This document shows, piece by piece, positions 22,284 to 26,439 of a stretch of 26,439 bases of DNA. The stretch covers positions 1-26,439 of the forward strand of contig URHE01000021.1 of the NCBI GenBank assembly GCA_900547595.1, in the 5' to 3' direction. A program made the translations under genes and the position numbers. Source of the DNA: an uncultured Desulfovibrio sp. (lineage in GTDB: Bacteria; Desulfobacterota; Desulfovibrionia; Desulfovibrionales; Desulfovibrionaceae). Position 1 is the stretch's first letter, and each line of letters begins with the position of its first letter. The notes under the pieces were generated by a model. The model was not told the origin of the DNA. It made no database searches and saw only the letters and a list, made by a program, of their open reading frames with translations.

Positions 22284-22992
22284 AGATCTGAATGCCGGGA
22301 CGGACCCGGCGGAGTGCGCCGGGAACCAGAATCCCGTGGACACCACGCCCGCAGGCGGCGCCGGTGACACCGCTCCCGGAAGCGGGGGAAGCGCCCCCGC
22401 CGCAAACGCCGGCGCCGGGGCGGGAGGCCCCGCGGACTGGCGCGCCGCGCTGCCCGCGGCCTGGGCGGACAAGCTCAAGGACATCACTGGCGAGGAGGAC
22501 GCGCTCAAGGCCCTGGAACGCGGTCTTGGCTATACGCCCGCGCTCAGGCCCGAGGACGTGGACCTCAAGTATCCCGAAGGCATGACCGTGGACAAGGCGG
22601 TCTCGGACAGCTTCCGCAAGTTCTGCGTGGAGCGGGGCATCACGCCCGCCCAGGCGCAGGGGCTGCTGGACTGGCAGCTTGCGGCCAACAAGGAGATGAA
22701 CGACGCGGCCCTGGCCGCGGGCAATGCGGAGCTGCAAAAGCAGTGGGGCAGCCGCTTCGAGGCCAACAGCGCCCTGGCGCTCAAGGCCGTGACGGCGCTG
22801 GACAAGCGCCTGGGGGGCAGGCTCTCCGAAGCGCTGGCCTTCACGGGCATGAACAACAACCCCGCGCTGGTGGAAGCCTTTCACGCCGTGGGCACACTTA
22901 TCTCGGAAGACAGCCTTTCCGGCGGCAGCGCGGCGGGCGCCGTGGACACGCCGGAAAGCGCGGAAGACACCTATAAGGGAATGTTCAAGTAG
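22276..22992 (+). CDS. capsid assembly scaffold protein
   Basis: A 238-residue protein. A disordered N-terminal third rich in Gly, Ala and Pro is followed by a helical, charged C-terminal region (DWRAALPAAWADKLKDITGE, SFRKFCVERGITPAQAQGLL and KQWGSRFEANSALALKAVTA). This is typical of T7 gp9-like scaffolds directly before the major capsid gene. It guides procapsid assembly and leaves before DNA packaging. The ATG at 22276 is preferred to 22270 because GGAGG (22265-22269) is 6 nt away. Confidence 0.85.
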   Translation: MAEDLNAGTDPAECAGNQNPVDTTPAGGAGDTAPGSGGSAPAANAGAGAGGPADWRAALPAAWADKLKDITGEEDALKALERGLGYTPALRPEDVDLKYPEGMTVDKAVSDSFRKFCVERGITPAQAQGLLDWQLAANKEMNDAALAAGNAELQKQWGSRFEANSALALKAVTALDKRLGGRLSEALAFTGMNNNPALVEAFHAVGTLISEDSLSGGSAAGAVDTPESAEDTYKGMFK

Positions 22993-23004
22993 GAGGAACA
23001 GACG

Positions 23005-23925
23005 ATGCCTGACATGGTTCCGCAGACACTCAAGGAGATCGCCCTGGACAAGGCGAAGAAACGGCCGGAGCTGGTGGACTACCTCACCGAGGAATCCCCC
23101 ATTCTGGCCATGCTCAAATTCATCCCGGCAACGCACGGGCTCTGGAACGTGGAGGAAGTGCTCTCCCGCGTGGAAGGCCCCTCGTTCGTGGATCTGGGCG
23201 AGCCCCTGCCCGGCATGATGGCCGAGACCAACCTGCGCCAGACCTATGTCTCCGTGCTGGGCGGCGAGATGGAGGTGGCCAAGGACAAGGCCGACCAGTT
23301 CGGCGGCGCGGCCAAGTATTTCGCGCGGCGCGAGTCGGCCATCCTCAAGAAGGCGGGCATGGACACGGAGCTCGCCATCTGGCGCGACCACTGGCGCAAG
23401 GCGGCGCTGAAGGCGGGGCTCGTCACCAAGGGCGGGGCCACGTCCAAGTGCTACACCGTCATGGTGGTGCGCTTCGACAAGGAGATCAATATCGGCATCT
23501 ACGACCCCAACGGCTTCAACCAGGGGCGCCTCGTGGACATCACGCCCATCAACGGCGGCAACCTCTATCACCTGCGCAGCCAGAAGGACGTTTTGGGCTA
23601 CGGCGTGGAATATCGGGGGCGCTTCGGCTGGCAGAATCTCGCGCCCGAACGCGCGGTGCACGCCATCGTCAACGTGACCGCGGCCAAGCTGCCCAGCCTG
23701 GTCCAGCTGGAGGACGCCATCGCCGCTGTGCGCGGCACCGCCGAAAACACTTACATCTTCGGCAACCACAAGATCCTCCAGAAGACCATGAGCGCCATCA
23801 AGAAGGAATACCTCCAGATGACCGTCAACGACGGCTCCATGAAGACCGCCATCGGCGACATCAACGGCGTGCGCGTGGTCGGTTCGTACAATCTGCCCGA
23901 CGGCACGGAAGATGCCGTCGCGTAA
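23005..23925 (+). CDS. major capsid protein (BPP-1/Bbp17-like)
   Basis: A 306-residue shell protein. N-terminal LKEIALDKAKKRPELVDYLT, SPILAMLKFIPATHGLWNVE and the long FGWQNLAPERAVHAIVNVTA with a C-terminal INGVRVVGSYNLPDGTEDAV match the HK97-fold capsid type of BPP-1-like podoviruses. There is no cleavable delta domain; a separate scaffold gene precedes it. AGGAGG precedes the ATG. Confidence 0.9.
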   Translation: MPDMVPQTLKEIALDKAKKRPELVDYLTEESPILAMLKFIPATHGLWNVEEVLSRVEGPSFVDLGEPLPGMMAETNLRQTYVSVLGGEMEVAKDKADQFGGAAKYFARRESAILKKAGMDTELAIWRDHWRKAALKAGLVTKGGATSKCYTVMVVRFDKEINIGIYDPNGFNQGRLVDITPINGGNLYHLRSQKDVLGYGVEYRGRFGWQNLAPERAVHAIVNVTAAKLPSLVQLEDAIAAVRGTAENTYIFGNHKILQKTMSAIKKEYLQMTVNDGSMKTAIGDINGVRVVGSYNLPDGTEDAVA

Positions 23926-23937
23926 GGAGAACAGCAC

Positions 23938-24348
23938 ATGACGTTTGCATATGGTTCGGAAAACCGCTGGCATGACCAGTATTTCGGCAAGGGGAAATCC
24001 CTGGCTTCCGCGTCCTTCGTGTGTGACACGGCGCTGGCCGTGGGCGAGCACCACGGGGCGCTGGCCGTGACCGTTGTGGCCAGCGGGGATGTGAGCATTG
24101 CCTCCGGCAAGAGCGTCAAGCTCACCATCCAGGGGGCCGACGCGGCGGACGGCACGTTCGCGGACGTGGCCGGCGCGCCGGAACTGAGCGTCAGCGGCGG
24201 GGCCAGCGCGGCCACGACCTTCACCGACGGCGACATCATCGCCAAGATGGTGCTGCCGGACATGGCGGCCTACGCCAAAATCAAGGTGACGTCCGACACC
24301 ACCAACAGCGGCGCCGTGGACGTCTATCTGGGCTATCTGGCCCGCTGA
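23938..24348 (+). CDS. Bbp16-like capsid cement protein
   Basis: A 136-residue beta-rich protein (VTVVASGDVSIASGKSVKLT, then GADAADGTFADVAGAPELSV and a final VTSDTTNSGAVDVYLGYLAR). Its size and position directly after the capsid gene match Bbp16, which decorates and stabilises the head. AAGGAG precedes the ATG. Confidence 0.82.
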   Translation: MTFAYGSENRWHDQYFGKGKSLASASFVCDTALAVGEHHGALAVTVVASGDVSIASGKSVKLTIQGADAADGTFADVAGAPELSVSGGASAATTFTDGDIIAKMVLPDMAAYAKIKVTSDTTNSGAVDVYLGYLAR

Positions 24349-24358
24349 GGAGAATGCC

Positions 24359-26439
24359 ATGATTGCCGAAGGTACGCTGCTTGTCCGCTATACGGTCACC
24401 GGCGGCGACGCGGTCTATGCGATCCCGTTCCGGGTGTACAAGGCTTCAGATGTCGCCGTGACCTGGTCCTCGGATGGCCGGACGGAAACCGAGCTTGCTC
24501 TCGGCAAGGACTATTCCGTGCAGCTCGTCACCACGGGCGGCGCGGAGCTGCGGCTGGAAGCCGGGGTGGTGGGCGGCGCCGTGCCCGCGGGCGCGACGCT
24601 GGCCATCGCCTCGGCCATTCCCGAAACACAGGAAGCGGACTTTTCCAACACGGCCACCGTGAACACGGGCGCGCTGGAGACCCAGCTGGACCGCGAAGTG
24701 CAGATGATCCAGCAGCTGCATACGGAGCTGAAACGCGCGGTGAAGGTCCCGGCTGCCAGCGGGCAAAGCCCGGAAGAGCTGCTGCAAAACATCTACGAAA
24801 GCGAGGACAATGCCGCGCAGTCCGCGGTGGAGGCTACCGAAAGCGCCGCGGCAGCTGCCGGTTCGGCGAGCGCAGCGGATGCCTCGGCGGGCGCCGCTTC
24901 GGGGAGCGCCGCTGCCGCCGCGGAGCAGCGCGTGGCCGCCTGTAGCTGCGCGCAGCGGGCGGAAACAGCAGCCGAGGCAGCGGAAGCAAGCGCGGACAGA
25001 GCTCAGAATACCCTTGTGCAGCCGCCCACGGCGACGACCCGCGGGGCGATTCGTGTGGGCCATGGGCTGGAGCTGGTGGGAGGCGCGGACGGTGTGGAGG
25101 ATGTGCTCCAGCCCGTGCCCGATATCGCGTACAGCGCTTCGGAAGCCGCCGTTGCGGTCAAGGCCGTAACGCTTGCCAATTTCGTCTCTTATAGCGGAGC
25201 GCGGCTCTGTCTGGTGCTGTCATACACCAATACCGCCACGGCCCCGGCGTTGTCCGTCAACAATGGCGAGGCCATGCCCATCCTCTGGGGCGGTACGGCG
25301 CCGGCGCCGGGCTCACTGGTCGCGGGGATCCCGTATCTGCTGATCTGCGACGAGACAGCATGGCACGTCATGGGGCTGCGGCCCGACGGCACAACGACTA
25401 CGGTCGATGCAACTGGTCTGCTTTCGGCTCTTGGCGGAAATCTGCAATTCAATAGCGAGACATGGATCACCGAGTCTGGCGAATGGCTGGCGCCGGCGAC
25501 CGGGTGGTACGAGGTCGTGTGCATTGGCGGCGGCGGTGGCGGAGGCGCTGGGGGAGACAGATCGAGTGCCAGCGGCTCAGGCGGCGGCGGAGGCGGCGGC
25601 GGGTTTGTTTCGCGCGCGTTTGTGTATCTTGTCGAGGGAAGCGCCTGTGATGTTGTTGTGGGCAGCGGCGGAGCCGGGGCTGTCGCTGCCTATCAGTCGT
25701 ATTCTTACGAGGCGTTCGCCGTGAATGGGAGTGACGGCGGTTCCACGTCTTTTTCCGTGCCGGGTCTTGCGTTTCACATGACGGCATCAGGGGGAGGATG
25801 TGGAACCGGCGGAGGTACTAATACCCGTTGCGGAGGCTCTGGCGGACGCAACGGCGGAACGCCGGGTGTCACTTGTGTTACTGTCAATCTTGCCGGTTCC
25901 GGAGGCAATGGCGGATATAACGGCACTCCTTACGGTGGCGGCGGGGGCGGTGGCAATGGTGGAAGTGTACATCAGGAAGTAGCGCCCGGAGTTGTGGGAA
26001 AAGGCTCCGCCAATGGGCAGGACGGCGGGGAAAGTCCAAATGCGGGCGTTGGAGTCTGGAATGGAAATCAGGGTGGCAATGGCGGCAATGGCGGGCAGGG
26101 AGCCGTTTGTGTCCGCTATTACGACCCGGCCAGGGCTGCCGGTCCAGCGGCCGTTTCCGCCTTCGCCCTGTCCCGCAAGGCCGCCCGCGCGGCACAGCCT
26201 GCGGCGGTCAATCTTTACGACCCGGAGACCGGGCAAGGGAGCGTCTGGCGCGAGGAGGACGCCCCGGCAAAACTGGCAGAGGGACTGATCACGCAGGAGG
26301 CGTGGCAGGAGCTCTGCGCACAGCAGGCGGTGGAGGCCCATGCGGCGTGGCTGGCCGACCCGGATACTGAAGTTGAGCGTTTCCGCATGCTGCGTTCCGC
26401 CCGGGGTGCCAGACTGGACGCCACGGACTATCTTGTTGC
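24359..26439 (+). CDS. tail fibre/adhesin with polyglycine domain (3' end beyond window)
   Basis: Open frame of 693 codons running off the right edge, so incomplete. The N-terminus (EGTLLVRYTVTGGDAVYAIP, then FRVYKASDVAVTWSSDG; about 1-85) resembles the T7 gp17-type tail-attachment domain. Residues about 100-220 are coiled coil and Ala-rich. Residues about 222-380 form a domain with VKAVTLANFVSYSGARLCLV. Residues about 375-580 are a glycine-rich receptor-binding-like domain (SGEWLAPATGWYEVVCIGGG, then many GG-x repeats). The last segment (about 616-693: WREEDAPAKLAEGLITQEAW, RFRMLRSARGARLDATDYLV) resembles tail-assembly chaperones. GAGGAG precedes the ATG. The protein probably binds the host surface. 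Confidence 0.85.
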   Translation, partial: MIAEGTLLVRYTVTGGDAVYAIPFRVYKASDVAVTWSSDGRTETELALGKDYSVQLVTTGGAELRLEAGVVGGAVPAGATLAIASAIPETQEADFSNTATVNTGALETQLDREVQMIQQLHTELKRAVKVPAASGQSPEELLQNIYESEDNAAQSAVEATESAAAAAGSASAADASAGAASGSAAAAAEQRVAACSCAQRAETAAEAAEASADRAQNTLVQPPTATTRGAIRVGHGLELVGGADGVEDVLQPVPDIAYSASEAAVAVKAVTLANFVSYSGARLCLVLSYTNTATAPALSVNNGEAMPILWGGTAPAPGSLVAGIPYLLICDETAWHVMGLRPDGTTTTVDATGLLSALGGNLQFNSETWITESGEWLAPATGWYEVVCIGGGGGGGAGGDRSSASGSGGGGGGGGFVSRAFVYLVEGSACDVVVGSGGAGAVAAYQSYSYEAFAVNGSDGGSTSFSVPGLAFHMTASGGGCGTGGGTNTRCGGSGGRNGGTPGVTCVTVNLAGSGGNGGYNGTPYGGGGGGGNGGSVHQEVAPGVVGKGSANGQDGGESPNAGVGVWNGNQGGNGGNGGQGAVCVRYYDPARAAGPAAVSAFALSRKAARAAQPAAVNLYDPETGQGSVWREEDAPAKLAEGLITQEAWQELCAQQAVEAHAAWLADPDTEVERFRMLRSARGARLDATDYLV

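Noticed and set aside
22216..24360. Minus-strand open frame of about 714 codons
   Set aside because: Antisense to scaffold, capsid and cement genes; His/Arg/Gly-rich shadow with no recognisable domain.

Overview
The window is GC-rich bacterial DNA holding a chromosomal flank (about 1-3507) and the left and central part of a tailed prophage (about 3508 to the right edge) inserted at a tRNA-Arg(CCG) gene. Gene content, composition and the style of the phage proteins suggest a Desulfovibrio-like sulfate reducer. That is a judgement from general resemblance, since no rRNA or other marker gene is present.

Chromosomal flank: mutY (minus), a ppiB-type cyclophilin (plus), a UPF0173-type metallo-hydrolase (minus) and a UbiX-type flavin prenyltransferase (minus), then tRNA-Arg. 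The tRNA is followed by a terminator, two TGCTAAC repeats and a tyrosine integrase, the usual left end of an integrated phage. The matching right attachment site is outside the window.

Control region (4.8-7.35 kb): a leftward operon encodes two paralogous proteins of unknown family, an excisionase-like HTH protein and a small membrane protein. A CI/LexA-type S24 repressor lies upstream on the same strand. Similar ACCA-N2-TGGT operators lie inside a leftward promoter (6471-6498) and a rightward promoter (7310-7338), one on each side of the repressor gene. One repressor therefore probably silences both the excision operon and the replication operon. The rightward promoter appears to make a nearly leaderless mRNA for a small HTH protein.

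Replication and recombination (7.35-14.9 kb, plus strand, tightly packed): small HTH protein, membrane peptide, a coiled-coil protein, a Sak4-like ATPase, an SSB-like protein, a DEAD/SF2 helicase, a small Cys protein, an HNH domain fused to a Cas4/RecB-like Fe-S nuclease, and a Toprim primase-helicase. Three of these share a DFNT signature close to an N-terminus, which suggests a common partner or docking element.

Accessory interval (14.9-16.48 kb): AT-rich repeats with a small ORF cut by a stem-loop repeat, a short HTH gene, and a strongly AT-rich, reverse-oriented FRG-domain gene. The last is the clearest cargo gene and probable defence factor.

Lysis, packaging and head (16.48-24.35 kb): GH108 endolysin, holin, a membrane coiled-coil protein, small and large terminase, a GNAT-like protein, a Gly-rich protein, the head-tail connector portal, a Bbp19-like protein, scaffold, major capsid and a Bbp16-like cement protein. 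This order matches podoviruses of the Bordetella BPP-1 type. From 24359 to the edge runs an incomplete tail-fibre/adhesin gene with a T7-fibre-like N-terminus, a polyglycine domain and a tail-assembly-chaperone-like C-terminus.
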